Source: an uncultured Comamonadaceae bacterium
GTDB lineage: Bacteria > Pseudomonadota > Gammaproteobacteria > Burkholderiales > Burkholderiaceae
Reading direction: 5' to 3'
DNA length: 20,282 nt
Assembly (NCBI GenBank): GCA_946482115.1
Contig: CAMLQP010000022.1
Coordinates: 1 to 20,282, forward strand
In this document: in pieces, positions 7,546 to 15,145 of the stretch
How the letters are laid out: each line of letters starts with the position of its first letter
Numbering within the stretch: the stretch's first letter is position 1
Translations under genes and position numbers: made by a program
Notes under the pieces: generated by a model
Database searches by the model: none
What the model was told of the DNA's origin: nothing
Seen by the model: the letters and a program-made list of their open reading frames with translations, nothing else

Positions 7546-8931
7546 TCAAACCGGCAGCGCCACGAGGTCGTGGCCTTCGGTGGCCACCACGCGGGCCTTG
7601 GTGAATTCACCCACCTTCAGCTGCTTGCTGATCTTCTCGGGCGGCAGCAGGCGCACCACGCCGTCGATCTCGGGCGCGTCCGCGTAGCTGCGCCCCACCC
7701 CGCCCTTCTTGCCCAGGCCCGGCGCCGAATCCACCAGCACCTGCATGGTGGCGCCCACGTAGCGGCGCAGCCTCTGGGCCGACACCGCCTCGGCCGCGGC
7801 CATGAAGCGCGCGCGGCGCTCCTCGCGCAGCGCATCGGGCACGGCGCCCGGTATCTCGTTGGCCGCCGCGCCATCGACAGGCGAGTAGGCGAAGCAGCCC
7901 GCGCGGTCGATCTGCGCCTCCTGCACGAAATCGAGCAGGTGCTGGAATTCTTGCTCGGTCTCGCCGGGAAAGCCTGCAATGAAGGTGCTGCGCACCACCA
8001 GTTCAGGGCAGATCTCGCGCCAGCGCTGCAGGCGCTCGATGTTCTTCTCTCCGCTGGCCGGGCGCTTCATGCGGCGCAGCACGTCGGGGTGGCTGTGCTG
8101 GAACGGCACGTCCAGGTAAGGCAGCACCAGGCCTTCGGCCATCAGGGGCAGCACCTCGTCCACGTGCGGGTAGGGGTACACGTAGTGCAGCCGCACCCAG
8201 GCGCCGAAGCCCTTGGCCAGCTCACCCAGCTCGCGCACCAGGTCGAGCATGCGGGTCTTGACCGGCCGGCCGTCCCAGAAGCCGGTGCGGTACTTCAGGT
8301 CCACGCCGTAGGCCGAGGTGTCCTGGCTCACCACCAGCAGTTCCTTCACGCCGCCCTCGAACAGCTTGCGCGCCTCGGTCAGCACGTCGCCCACCGGCCG
8401 GCTGACCAGGTCGCCGCGCATCGAGGGGATGATGCAGAAGGTGCAGCGGTGGTTGCAGCCTTCGCTGATCTTCAGATAGGCGTAGTGGCGCGGCGTGAGC
8501 TTTATGCCTGCCGGCGGGACCAGATCGACGAAGGGGTCGTGCGGCTTGGGCAGGTGCCTGTGCACCGCCTCCATCACCTCGTGGGTGGCATGCGGGCCGG
8601 TCACGGCCAGCACCGAGGGGTGGATGCTCTCGACCAGGTTGCCGCCGTCGTCGGCCTGGCGCGCGCCCAGGCAGCCGGTCACGATGACCTTGCCGTTCTC
8701 GGCCAGTGCCTCGCCGATGGTGTCCAGGCTTTCCTTGACGGCGTCGTCGATGAAACCGCAGGTGTTGACGATCACCAGATCGGCGCCGTCGAAAGTCTTG
8801 CTGGTCTGGTAACCCTCGGCGCTGAGCTGGGTGAGTATGAGTTCGGAGTCGGTCAGCGCCTTGGGGCAGCCCAGTGAGACAAATCCGATCTTGGGAACGC
8901 TCACGGTTGCGCTGGTGGGTGTGTCTTGCAT
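7546..8931 (-). CDS. rimO: Ribosomal protein S12 methylthiotransferase RimO
   Basis: A 461-aa radical-SAM methylthiotransferase that adds a beta-methylthio group to the conserved aspartate of ribosomal protein S12. The N-terminal UPF0004 domain has cluster cysteines Cys22 ([12 protein letters not shown]), Cys57 (NTCGFI) and Cys86 (TGCLGAR). The radical-SAM motif CNHRCTFC gives Cys158, Cys162 and Cys165. A C-terminal TRAM domain follows ([13 protein letters not shown] to VATEGHDL). [12 protein letters not shown] and [11 protein letters not shown] are diagnostic of RimO rather than MiaB. The ATG at 8931 (MQDTPTS) is preferred to an in-frame GTG at 8955. Its promoter must lie in the 90 nt before the hydrolase stop codon, unless it is read from phaR, but no clear one is seen. 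Confidence 0.96.
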   Translation of the reverse strand: MQDTPTSATVSVPKIGFVSLGCPKALTDSELILTQLSAEGYQTSKTFDGADLVIVNTCGFIDDAVKESLDTIGEALAENGKVIVTGCLGARQADDGGNLVESIHPSVLAVTGPHATHEVMEAVHRHLPKPHDPFVDLVPPAGIKLTPRHYAYLKISEGCNHRCTFCIIPSMRGDLVSRPVGDVLTEARKLFEGGVKELLVVSQDTSAYGVDLKYRTGFWDGRPVKTRMLDLVRELGELAKGFGAWVRLHYVYPYPHVDEVLPLMAEGLVLPYLDVPFQHSHPDVLRRMKRPASGEKNIERLQRWREICPELVVRSTFIAGFPGETEQEFQHLLDFVQEAQIDRAGCFAYSPVDGAAANEIPGAVPDALREERRARFMAAAEAVSAQRLRRYVGATMQVLVDSAPGLGKKGGVGRSYADAPEIDGVVRLLPPEKISKQLKVGEFTKARVVATEGHDLVALPV

Positions 8932-8964
8932 GCCGCCATTTTCGCCGATTGGCACGCTGGGTGC

Positions 8965-8990
8965 TTGACGGGCCGCACGCGGCCCGTCAA
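8965..8990 (-). terminator. Hairpin after the hydrolase/monooxygenase operon
   Basis: TTGACGGGCC (8965-8974) pairs perfectly with GGCCCGTCAA (8981-8990), with two more possible pairs in the 6-nt centre. It lies 30 nt past the hydrolase stop and 34 nt before the rimO start. No T-tract follows on the minus strand, so termination may be partial and rimO might receive read-through. Confidence 0.5.
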
Positions 8991-9020
8991 TTGGCTGGAA
9001 CCACCCCCTGCTCCGGACTC

Positions 9021-9926
9021 TCAGCGGGCGCGTCCAAAGTGCTCGACAAGCAAGGGCATCATCCGCCCCACCTGGTGTTCATCGATCTGATGCCGCATGC
9101 CCACCAGGCTTTCGAAGCGTGCCCCGGCGATGGCGGCGGCTGTCGCCAGGCCGCCGCTGGGGTGGACGATCCGATCCACGTCCCCGTGAAGCACCAGAGT
9201 GGGGGCCTGGATCTTTCGCAGGCTCGCGGAGCGGTCTCCGGATTTCAGAATGGCGCCAATCTGGCGGCTGAAAGCCCTGGCATCGGCACGCCGGCCGTTG
9301 CGCCGCCAGGCGAGTGCCGCGTACCGCGCCCATTCGTCCTGAATACCCGGCACCCCGGCATCACCGATATGGCGCATGGCCTGGACGTAGACAGCCACCG
9401 CCTCGTCCTGTGATCGTGGCCGGCGGGCCGTTGCCATGCGCCACATGGTGGACAGTGCGGGTTGCCCCACCCATCGGTTCCCGGTGGTCGAAAACAGAGA
9501 AGTCAAGGTGGCCACCCGTCTCGGATGCCCTGCGGCCAGAGCCTGGGCGATCATCCCTCCCATGGACATGCCGAACACGTGGGCACGCGCCACCCCCAGG
9601 TGAGTCATCAAATGCGCGACGTCCTGGGCCATGTCTTCCAGGCTGTAGGCGCCACCCGGAACGCGCCGCAGCAACTGCCCGAACCGGCCCGGATGGGGCG
9701 AGTCGCAGCGGGAGGAACGCCCGGCATCACGGTTGTCGAAGGCGATGACGCGGTAACCCGCGGCGACCAGCGCGTCGATCAGCACCCGTGGCCAATAGAC
9801 CAGCTGAAGACCCAGGCCGGCGATCAGCAACACCACCGGGGCCTCCGGATCGCCCACGCTGCGGTAGCAGAGGCTGATGCCGTTGGGCAACCCGGCCACC
9901 TGTTCATCAAGGGACGCGTCGCTCAT
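9021..9926 (-). CDS. Alpha/beta-fold hydrolase (probable esterase)
   Basis: A 301-aa alpha/beta hydrolase. [13 protein letters not shown] at about 33-45 provides the oxyanion region, nucleophile Ser121 sits in GMSMGG, the acid is probably Asp251 in [10 protein letters not shown], and His279 in VGMRHQI is the catalytic histidine. No signal peptide, so cytoplasmic. The ATG at 9926 overlaps the monooxygenase stop as ATGA, so translation is coupled; the longer open frame upstream lies inside the monooxygenase gene and is not used. Next to a Baeyer-Villiger monooxygenase, the natural role is hydrolysis of the ester or lactone product, as with monooxygenase/esterase pairs in ketone degradation. That pairing is inference. 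C-C hydrolase or lipase activity are alternatives. Confidence 0.88.
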   Translation of the reverse strand: MSDASLDEQVAGLPNGISLCYRSVGDPEAPVVLLIAGLGLQLVYWPRVLIDALVAAGYRVIAFDNRDAGRSSRCDSPHPGRFGQLLRRVPGGAYSLEDMAQDVAHLMTHLGVARAHVFGMSMGGMIAQALAAGHPRRVATLTSLFSTTGNRWVGQPALSTMWRMATARRPRSQDEAVAVYVQAMRHIGDAGVPGIQDEWARYAALAWRRNGRRADARAFSRQIGAILKSGDRSASLRKIQAPTLVLHGDVDRIVHPSGGLATAAAIAGARFESLVGMRHQIDEHQVGRMMPLLVEHFGRAR

Positions 9927-11416
9927 GCAGCCATCTCCTCCTGCTGCGCGGGCAGGAATTCGAGCGCGGGGTCGTCCACGCGGCCCGTTCGGAACACCTT
10001 GACATCCTGGAAGTAGTTCCAGGACATGCTCCAGGGAAATTGGCTTCCTTGCCGGGGCAGCTGTTCGAGCGACCGCTGGACATACCCGGCGCCGAAGTTG
10101 AGCAGCGGTTCCGTGGGCAGGCCCGGCTCCGCCCGGGGCGTGCAGACCTCCAGCCGTTGTGCCTCCATGTGGTTGAGCAAACGGCAGAAGTGCTCGCACA
10201 GCAGTCCGATCTTGAGTGTCCACGATGACGCGGTGTAGCCCACGGCGCAGGCCATGTTGGGCACATCGCTCAGCATCATGCCCTTGAAGATCACGTGATC
10301 AGCCAGGCGGAGGGGACGTCCATCCAGGCTGACAGGAATGCCCCCCAGAGGGTTGAGGTTCAGCCCGGTCGCCGTGACGATCAGGTCGGCATCCAGGTGC
10401 TCTCCGGTTGTCAGCCGGATGCCGCTTTCCGTAAAACGCTCGATGTGCCCCGTCACGACCGAGCCTTTCCCGGCAGAAAGGGTCTTGAACAGGTCGCCCC
10501 CCGGCACCGCGCACAGGCGCTGCTCCCAGGGGTTGTAGGGCGGGTTGAAATGTACGTCGACCGGGTAACCCTCCGGCAGCATCCGCGCATTGATCTTGCG
10601 GATGAAGCGGCGGGCCCGCTCCGGGTAACGCTGACACAGGGTGTAGATCCAGCGCTGCCGGTGAATATTGAAGGACCGCATGACAGCATGGGTCAGCCGA
10701 TGGCCCATCCATGGCCGCAGCCACCGTTCGACCGGATCGCGGGAGGGAACCGGCAGGATGTAACTCGGTGTCCGCTGGAGCATGGTGACGTGCCCCGCCT
10801 GCTCGGCCAGGGCGGGCAGCAGGGTGACGGCGGTGGCACCGCTGCCAATGATCACGACGCGCCGCCCGCGGTAATCCAGCTCCTTGGGCCAATGCTGGGG
10901 GTGGATGATCGGCCCCCGGAAGGTTTCCTGCCCCTCGAAACGGGGCGCATAGCCCTGGTCGTATCGGTAGTACCCCGCCGCGTTGAATACCCATCGCGCC
11001 AGCACGACGGACAGCGCCCCGGTGTCCTCATGCTTGAGCGTGACCCGCCAGCGCCGCTCGGCCGAGCACCAGTCGGCCGACACGACACGTTGGCGGAAAC
11101 GTATGTGGCGGTCAATGCCGTTTTCGCGCGCCGTCTCCGCGATGTAGGCCTTTATGGACTCGCCGTCGGCAATGGCTTTCTCCCCGGTCCAAGGCTTGAA
11201 GTCATAGCCGAAAGTGAACAGGTCCGAGTCCGACCGGATGCCCGGGTAGCGGAACAGGTCCCAGGTGCCGCCGAGATCCGCACGCGCCTCCACGATCTGC
11301 CAGGTGCGTTGCGGGCAGCGGCGCTGCAGGTGGCAGGCGGCGCCGATGCCGGAAATGCCTGCACCGATGATCAGCACATCGATGTCCGTCGGACGGGAAG
11401 GGGATTCAGTGGGCAT
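9923..11416 (-). CDS. EthA-type Baeyer-Villiger (FAD/NADPH) monooxygenase
   Basis: A 497-aa type I Baeyer-Villiger monooxygenase converting ketones to esters with NADPH and O2. FAD-binding GAGISG at 18-23; GGTWDLFRYPGIRSDSD at 49-65; the family fingerprint FxGxxxHxxxWP as FRGPIIHPQHWP at 166-177; NADPH-binding GSGATA at 191-196 after VVII; and ATGLNLNPLGG late in the protein. The GTWDLFRYPGIRSDSD and GPIIHPQHWP blocks and the C-terminal NYFQDVKVFRTG closely resemble M. tuberculosis EthA as I recall it. Length is also EthA-like (about 490 aa). The ATG at 11416 is chosen over a TTG at 11449, which lies inside the operator palindrome. Transcribed with the hydrolase and divergent from a tetR gene. 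The natural substrate is unknown; EthA itself accepts ketones and thioamides. Confidence 0.92.
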   Translation of the reverse strand: MPTESPSRPTDIDVLIIGAGISGIGAACHLQRRCPQRTWQIVEARADLGGTWDLFRYPGIRSDSDLFTFGYDFKPWTGEKAIADGESIKAYIAETARENGIDRHIRFRQRVVSADWCSAERRWRVTLKHEDTGALSVVLARWVFNAAGYYRYDQGYAPRFEGQETFRGPIIHPQHWPKELDYRGRRVVIIGSGATAVTLLPALAEQAGHVTMLQRTPSYILPVPSRDPVERWLRPWMGHRLTHAVMRSFNIHRQRWIYTLCQRYPERARRFIRKINARMLPEGYPVDVHFNPPYNPWEQRLCAVPGGDLFKTLSAGKGSVVTGHIERFTESGIRLTTGEHLDADLIVTATGLNLNPLGGIPVSLDGRPLRLADHVIFKGMMLSDVPNMACAVGYTASSWTLKIGLLCEHFCRLLNHMEAQRLEVCTPRAEPGLPTEPLLNFGAGYVQRSLEQLPRQGSQFPWSMSWNYFQDVKVFRTGRVDDPALEFLPAQQEEMAA

Positions 11417-11429
11417 TGGATGCTCAATA

Positions 11430-11449
11430 TTGAAAACACGCGTTTTCAA
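11430..11449. promoter_or_regulatory. Operator palindrome 1 (probable TetR-protein site)
   Basis: TTGAAAAC (11430-11437), spacer ACGC and GTTTTCAA (11442-11449): a perfect 8+4+8 inverted repeat. It lies between the predicted monooxygenase start of transcription and its ATG, and over the candidate -35 of tetR. Size and position fit a TetR-dimer site, but binding is inferred. Confidence 0.65.
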
Positions 11450-11456
11450 ATATCAT
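11430..11456 (+). promoter_or_regulatory. Candidate tetR promoter
   Basis: Plus-strand TTGAAA (11430-11435) is four of six to -35 and TATCAT (11451-11456) five of six to -10, with a short 15-nt spacer. The -10 lies on the complement of the monooxygenase -10, so the two promoters would share one centre and be controlled by the same operators. The short spacing makes this tentative. Confidence 0.35.
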
Positions 11457-11481
11457 GGATTTAGACAACAGCCGTTGTCAA
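11452..11481 (-). promoter_or_regulatory. Predicted promoter of the monooxygenase-hydrolase operon
   Basis: The minus strand has a perfect TTGACA -35 at 11476-11481, an 18-nt spacer and CATGAT at 11452-11457 (four of six to -10). The start of transcription would fall inside operator palindrome 1, and palindrome 2 overlaps the -35, so a bound repressor would block initiation. Confidence 0.55.
11464..11479. promoter_or_regulatory. Operator palindrome 2 (probable TetR-protein site)
   Basis: GACAAC (11464-11469), spacer AGCC and GTTGTC (11474-11479): a perfect 6+4+6 inverted repeat with the same spacer as palindrome 1 and related arms (GAAAAC versus GACAAC). The centres are 32 bp apart, three helical turns, so dimers would sit on the same DNA face. 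It overlaps the -35 and spacer of the monooxygenase promoter. A weaker third copy, GAACAC-AATC-GTTGAC (11486-11501), lies 22 bp further. Confidence 0.6.
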
Positions 11482-11501
11482 TGTGGAACACAATCGTTGA
11501 C

Positions 11502-12194
11502 ATGTCATCCCACGAATCACCTGCCGAGTCCGACGGGCGCGCATATGGAGGTCGCCCTGCTGCGGAGCGCACCGCCGAACGCCGGCTGCGCTTCATCGAG
11601 GCCGGCATCGAGCTGTTCGGGACGGTGGGGTACCACCGGACGACCGTGCGCATGCTCACGGCAGCAGCGGGCCTGACAAACCGCTACTTCTACGAATCCT
11701 TCGAGTCGACCGAAGACCTGCTCATGGCGTGCTATGCACACCTCATGCAGGGTTACAAAGAGCGGCTCCAGCAAGAACTGCTGGGCGCGGGTGAAACGCT
11801 GGAGTCGCGTGCCCGCGCCGGGCTGACCTGCTTTTACGAGGCCATGCGCGACCCCCGATTTGCCCGGGTCACGCACAGCGAGGTGCTGGGCGTCAGTTCC
11901 CGGGTGGACGCGCTCTACACCCGGTCGACAGCCGAATTCGCGGCCTTGCTGATGGACCATTTCGCCCAGGCCGGTGTGCCGCTGGCCTCCCGTGACCCGC
12001 AGGAGGTTCGGTTGGTCGGGACGTTGCTGGCCGGCGCCGTGATCCACAACGGCATCGCCTGGGTGAGATCGCGCTACGAGCCGCCGCTGGACCTGGTGGT
12101 GCAGGCCAGCCTGAAGGTGCTGCTGGGCACCGCCCTCCAGCTGCAGCTTCAGCTTCAGCCGCCCCCCTCCGGTCCGGGCAAGGCAGGGCGCTGA
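11502..12194 (+). CDS. TetR/AcrR family transcriptional regulator
   Basis: A 230-aa regulator. N-terminal TetR DNA-binding domain: RRLRFIEAGIELFGTVGYHRTT at about 28-49, with the helix-turn-helix TVRMLTAAAGLTNRYFYESF at 48-67, followed by an alpha-helical ligand domain. The C-terminus ends in a Leu-Gln repeat then PPPSGPGKAGR. The ATG at 11502 (MSSHESP) is chosen because 11481 (MWNTIVD) would place candidate operator bases in the coding region; neither has a good Shine-Dalgarno, so 11481 remains possible. Divergent from the monooxygenase with 85 nt between starts, the usual layout for a local repressor, as in ethR/ethA. Effector unknown. Convergent with phaR, with a small CCGCC/GGCGG hairpin at 12196-12210 between them. 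Confidence 0.9.
   Translation: MSSHESPAESDGRAYGGRPAAERTAERRLRFIEAGIELFGTVGYHRTTVRMLTAAAGLTNRYFYESFESTEDLLMACYAHLMQGYKERLQQELLGAGETLESRARAGLTCFYEAMRDPRFARVTHSEVLGVSSRVDALYTRSTAEFAALLMDHFAQAGVPLASRDPQEVRLVGTLLAGAVIHNGIAWVRSRYEPPLDLVVQASLKVLLGTALQLQLQLQPPPSGPGKAGR
12138..12158 (+). repeat. Short tandem repeat coding Gln-Leu in tetR
   Basis: CAGCTG, CAGCTT, CAGCTT and CAG: hexamer units encoding Gln-Leu pairs near the TetR C-terminus. It is a slippage-prone simple repeat in the tail of the protein, after the ligand domain, and probably of no structural weight. Confidence 0.6.
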
Positions 12195-12218
12195 TCCGCC
12201 CGGCAGGCGGCGGCAGGC

Positions 12219-12764
12219 TCAGCGCTTGAGCCCCAGCGCGGCCAGCATCTGTTCGCTGTTGCGCTGCATCTGCTCCTGCATCTGCATGAAGGCATTTTTG
12301 GACTGCTCCATGTAGTTGCCCATCATGCCCTGCATCAGCGGCGACTGCATGTTCATGAACTGCTGCCACATCTCGGGCGTCATGGTGCCGCCGGGCTGGT
12401 CGGCCATGCGCTGCTGCAGGTCCATGAACATCTGCACGTTCTTCTCGAGGTAGGCCCCCATGAAGCCCTGCATGGCGTGGCCATAGAAGCGGATGATGTT
12501 GGCCAGCACGGCCTCGGTGAAGAGCGGCACGCCGGCGGTTTCCTCCTCCAGGATGATCTGCAGCAGGATGGCGCGGGTCAGGTCCTCGTTGCTCTTGGCG
12601 TCGCGCACCACGAAGGTCTCGTTGTCCATGACGAGCTGCTTGACCTCGGCCAGCGTGATGTAGGAGGAGGTGTCGGTGTCGTACAGCCGTCGGTTGGGGT
12701 ACTTCTTGATCACGCGGACGCCGGGCGTCCGGTTGGCCTGCGCGTCGGCCCGGTTTTTTTGCAC
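12219..12764 (-). CDS. phaR: Polyhydroxyalkanoate synthesis repressor PhaR
   Basis: A 181-aa regulator of polyhydroxyalkanoate granule genes. The N-terminal PHB/PHA accumulation-regulator DNA-binding domain shows VRVIKKYPNRRLYDTDTSSY from residue 16, followed by the accumulation-regulator domain (LFTEAVLANIIRFYGHAMQGFMGAYLEKN). The C-terminus is rich in Met and Gln (MQMQEQMQRNSEQM). In this family PhaR binds both DNA and polymer, releasing repression of phasin genes when granules form. Start: GTG at 12764 with AGGAG exactly 8 nt upstream, preferred over a GTG at 12791 without comparable signal. No phaC, phaA or phaB is in the window; the gene implies the organism stores polyhydroxyalkanoate. 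Confidence 0.95.
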   Translation of the reverse strand: MQKNRADAQANRTPGVRVIKKYPNRRLYDTDTSSYITLAEVKQLVMDNETFVVRDAKSNEDLTRAILLQIILEEETAGVPLFTEAVLANIIRFYGHAMQGFMGAYLEKNVQMFMDLQQRMADQPGGTMTPEMWQQFMNMQSPLMQGMMGNYMEQSKNAFMQMQEQMQRNSEQMLAALGLKR

Positions 12765-12772
12765 GAGATCGG

Positions 12773-12777
12773 CTCCT
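12773..12777 (-). promoter_or_regulatory. phaR: Shine-Dalgarno sequence deciding the phaR start
   Basis: The minus strand reads AGGAG, eight bases, then GTG at 12764-12762. It is the only strong ribosome-binding site near the 5' end and decides between two in-frame GTG codons. Confidence 0.7.
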
Positions 12778-12884
12778 GAATGGGGAGGCACCGGCCCCCG
12801 TCGGGCCGATTTGCTATGTGAACATTCTAAAAAGGTCAGGCCGGGACTGGCCTTGGGTTTACCCTTGTGCGGCGCAACAGGCCC

Positions 12885-14327
12885 TCACAGGCCCGCGCGG
12901 ATCGCATCCACCACGGCCTGGTTGACGGTAGCCAGACCTTGCAGCGAGAGCTTGGCCGTCGCGGGGCCGTCCAGGTCCACCGCTTTCTCCACCTTCCTGG
13001 TCATGTTGGCGCCCTGCCCCATCAGGTTCTGCAGCGTACCGATGGCGCGGCTGGTGGCATCGGTGTTGCTGTCGAAGGTGCTGACGGTGCGGAAGTTGGC
13101 GAAGGTGCCCGGCACGCGCACCGCCTCGCCGATGCGCAGCAGTCCGCCGGAGACGTGGGACTGCAGGAGAAAGTCCTCGGGCGAGTTGCCGACGGTCAGT
13201 TGCGACGAGGCCTCGGCCGACGACGTGCGCTTGAAGATGGTGGAGCCGCCGCCCGAGCTTTCCAGTTCGGCGATGCTGATCGCCTGCGTGATGGAGATGC
13301 CTTCCTGGTTGCTCTTGCTCCAGTCGATCCGGCGCGAGATGTTGCCGGCGCCGATGCCGGCGAAACCGCGTGGCACCACCATCATGCCGGTGGGCGCCAT
13401 GACCAGGAACTTGCGTTTGGAGTAGCCCAGGTTCTTCTCCACGTAGACCGGCTGCGCGGGTGTGCTGGCCGGCTCGCTGGCCACGTAGACGCCACCGCCC
13501 TCGGGCACCGTGTAGACCAGCTGGACGCCCGCCGCCGAGGCGCGGGCCTTGAAGTCCTCGAAGGCCCGGTCCGTGATGGCCTGGAAGGCGGCGACATCGA
13601 CCGTGGGCATCTTGTAGATGACGGTGGCGCGGGTCGAGCCGTAGTCGGTGCCCAGCAGGTAGCCGCCCCGCGTGCTGGCGGTGACTTCGCCGGCCACCTC
13701 GAACAGCAGGCGGAACTCGGTCAGGTGAACGGTCTTGCCCTTGAAGTCCAGCTTGCCGTTGACCACGCCCTGGGTGGGCAGGGTCTCGATGGGCGTGCCC
13801 AGCGCGTTGCCCACCGATTCGCGCGACAGCGCGGTGACCTGCAGCGGCGCTCCAGCCGCCATGAGCTGCTGGAACTCCTCCGCCGTGAGCGTGCGCCCGG
13901 GGCCGCCGGCCTCGCAGGCCTTGGCTTTCTGGAGCTGGCTCAGGAAGGCGTGGCGTTGTCGGGCCTGCGCCGCCTTGGCCTGCGCCTCGGGGCTGGCCAT
14001 CATCTTGCTCTCGACCGTGGCCTGCGCGGTCGCGCCCGCCAGCCGGGCCGCCAGTCCGCCGAGGGAGCCGAACAGGCCACTGGCCACCTGCGAGGTGGCG
14101 ACCTGGGTGCCGACATTGACCGCCGCGCCCGTGGCAGCGGTGCCCACCGTGCGCTCCGTGCTGCCCGCCAGGATCAGCTTGTCCATCTCGCCCATCTCGG
14201 CCTGCAGGCCCGCGCAGTCGCGCTGGGCGTCCTCAGGCACCACACGCTCGACCGCGTGGGCGCCGCCCTGCGCCAGGCCCCAGCACACCAATGCCCAACC
14301 AGCGGCCCGTTTCGGGTGTCGCAGCAT
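12885..14327 (-). CDS. Exported protein of unknown function
   Basis: A 480-aa protein I do not recognise. An N-terminal signal peptide (MLRHPKRAAG, then a hydrophobic stretch to AHA at 23-25) predicts cleavage before Val26 and export to the periplasm or beyond. Mature Cys38 and Cys138 could form a disulphide. Residues 60-100 are rich in Gly, Ala, Val and Thr (for example GLFGSLGGLAARLAG) and may insert in a membrane as a glycine-zipper-like hairpin. Residues 105-140 look helical and Ala/Gln/Lys-rich. The C-terminal 300 residues are Ser/Thr/Gly/Val-rich and probably beta-rich. The ATG at 14327 has AAGGAG 6 nt upstream and a promoter just beyond. A stand-alone gene between livF and phaR, so function cannot be inferred from neighbours. 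Confidence 0.85.
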   Translation of the reverse strand: MLRHPKRAAGWALVCWGLAQGGAHAVERVVPEDAQRDCAGLQAEMGEMDKLILAGSTERTVGTAATGAAVNVGTQVATSQVASGLFGSLGGLAARLAGATAQATVESKMMASPEAQAKAAQARQRHAFLSQLQKAKACEAGGPGRTLTAEEFQQLMAAGAPLQVTALSRESVGNALGTPIETLPTQGVVNGKLDFKGKTVHLTEFRLLFEVAGEVTASTRGGYLLGTDYGSTRATVIYKMPTVDVAAFQAITDRAFEDFKARASAAGVQLVYTVPEGGGVYVASEPASTPAQPVYVEKNLGYSKRKFLVMAPTGMMVVPRGFAGIGAGNISRRIDWSKSNQEGISITQAISIAELESSGGGSTIFKRTSSAEASSQLTVGNSPEDFLLQSHVSGGLLRIGEAVRVPGTFANFRTVSTFDSNTDATSRAIGTLQNLMGQGANMTRKVEKAVDLDGPATAKLSLQGLATVNQAVVDAIRAGL

Positions 14328-14363
14328 GACCCGCTCCTTGGTGAGATCCGATAAATGTAAAAA

Positions 14364-14393
14364 TTTATCTCACGCTCACCCGCTGGCCGTCAA
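14364..14393 (-). promoter_or_regulatory. Predicted promoter of the exported-protein gene
   Basis: The minus strand has TTGACG at 14388-14393 (five of six to -35), an 18-nt spacer and GATAAA at 14364-14369 (four of six to -10). The -10 sits in an AT-rich inverted repeat, GATAAAT (14350-14356) and ATTTATC (14363-14369) with a 6-nt loop, which is unusual in this GC-rich DNA and could be a regulator site or a leader hairpin. Confidence 0.5.
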
Positions 14394-14394
14394 G

Positions 14395-14408
14395 CCCGCC
14401 CCGGCGGG
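14395..14408 (-). terminator. Small GC hairpin after livF
   Basis: CCCGCC (14395-14400) and GGCGGG (14403-14408) form a 6-bp stem 5 nt past the livF stop. The 2-nt gap is too short for a loop, so the inner pair would open. There is no T-tract. Weak candidate for ending the liv transcript. Confidence 0.25.
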
Positions 14409-14412
14409 TCAC

Positions 14413-15144
14413 TCAGGCCGGCATCGGCGCACCGCCGAGGAAGAGTCGCTCGATATGAGGATCCGCCAGCAGCTCGGCCGCCGGCTTGTGCAGCACCAGC
14501 CGCCCCGATTCCAGGGCGATGGCCTCGTCCGACACCTTGAGCGCGCTCTTGACGTTCTGCTCCACCATCAGCACGGTCGTGCCCTGGTCGGCCAGACGGC
14601 GCAGCAGCTTGAAAACGTCCTGAACCACGATGGGCGACAGGCCTATGCTGGGCTCGTCGATCAGCAGCACCTTGGGCCGCAACAGCAGCGCACGACCCAC
14701 CTCCAGCTGCTTTTGCTCCCCCCCCGACAGGCTGGAGGCCATGCTGTGCAGCCGCTCCTTCACGCGCGGAAAGAACTCCAGCACCTCGGGGATGCGCTCA
14801 TGGGTGGCCTTCATGCCCAGCGTGATGCCGCCCAGCTCCAGGTTCTGCCACACGGTGAGCTGGCCGAACAGGTTGCGCCCTTGTGGCACGAAGGCCACGC
14901 CCTGCGCGAGCAGCTGCTTCTGGCTGGCACCGGCGATGTCCACGCCGTCGAGCAGGATGCGGCCCTGGCGCGGCCTGAGCAGGCCGAACAGCGTCTTGAG
15001 CGCGGTGGACTTGCCGGCACCGTTGGGTCCCAGCAGCAGCGTGATCGACCCCCGCCTGGCCTTGAAGCTCAGGTTGTTCAGGATCATGAAGTCCTTGTAG
15101 CCGGCGACCACGTCGTCGAACTCGATGCAGGTGTCCTGTGTCAT
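14413..15144 (-). CDS. livF: Liv-type ABC transporter ATP-binding protein LivF
   Basis: A 243-aa ATPase of the branched-chain-amino-acid-type (HAAT) importer. Walker A GPNGAGKST at 39-47, Q-loop VPQGRNLFGQLTV from about 86, signature LSGGE at 139-143 (followed by QKQLEVGRAL), Walker B VLLIDEPS at 159-166 and switch His replaced by Gln in VEQNV, which is normal for LivF. Its partner is LivG; together they energise LivH-LivM. The ATG at 15144 (MTQDTCIEF) is 1 nt past the livG stop, so translation is probably coupled. Last gene of the livKHMGF run. Confidence 0.94.
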   Translation of the reverse strand: MTQDTCIEFDDVVAGYKDFMILNNLSFKARRGSITLLLGPNGAGKSTALKTLFGLLRPRQGRILLDGVDIAGASQKQLLAQGVAFVPQGRNLFGQLTVWQNLELGGITLGMKATHERIPEVLEFFPRVKERLHSMASSLSGGEQKQLEVGRALLLRPKVLLIDEPSIGLSPIVVQDVFKLLRRLADQGTTVLMVEQNVKSALKVSDEAIALESGRLVLHKPAAELLADPHIERLFLGGAPMPA

Positions 15145-15145
15145 G

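Noticed and set aside
9927..10223. N-terminal extension of the hydrolase
   Set aside because: It lies entirely within the monooxygenase coding region; the ATGA overlap gives a natural start at 9926.
12765..12791. Upstream GTG start of phaR
   Set aside because: The GTG at 12764 has AGGAG at ideal spacing; the upstream codon does not.
12867..14354. 495-codon plus-strand open frame opposite the exported protein
   Set aside because: The minus-strand frame has a signal peptide, Shine-Dalgarno and promoter; the plus frame is His/Arg/Gly-rich without motifs.
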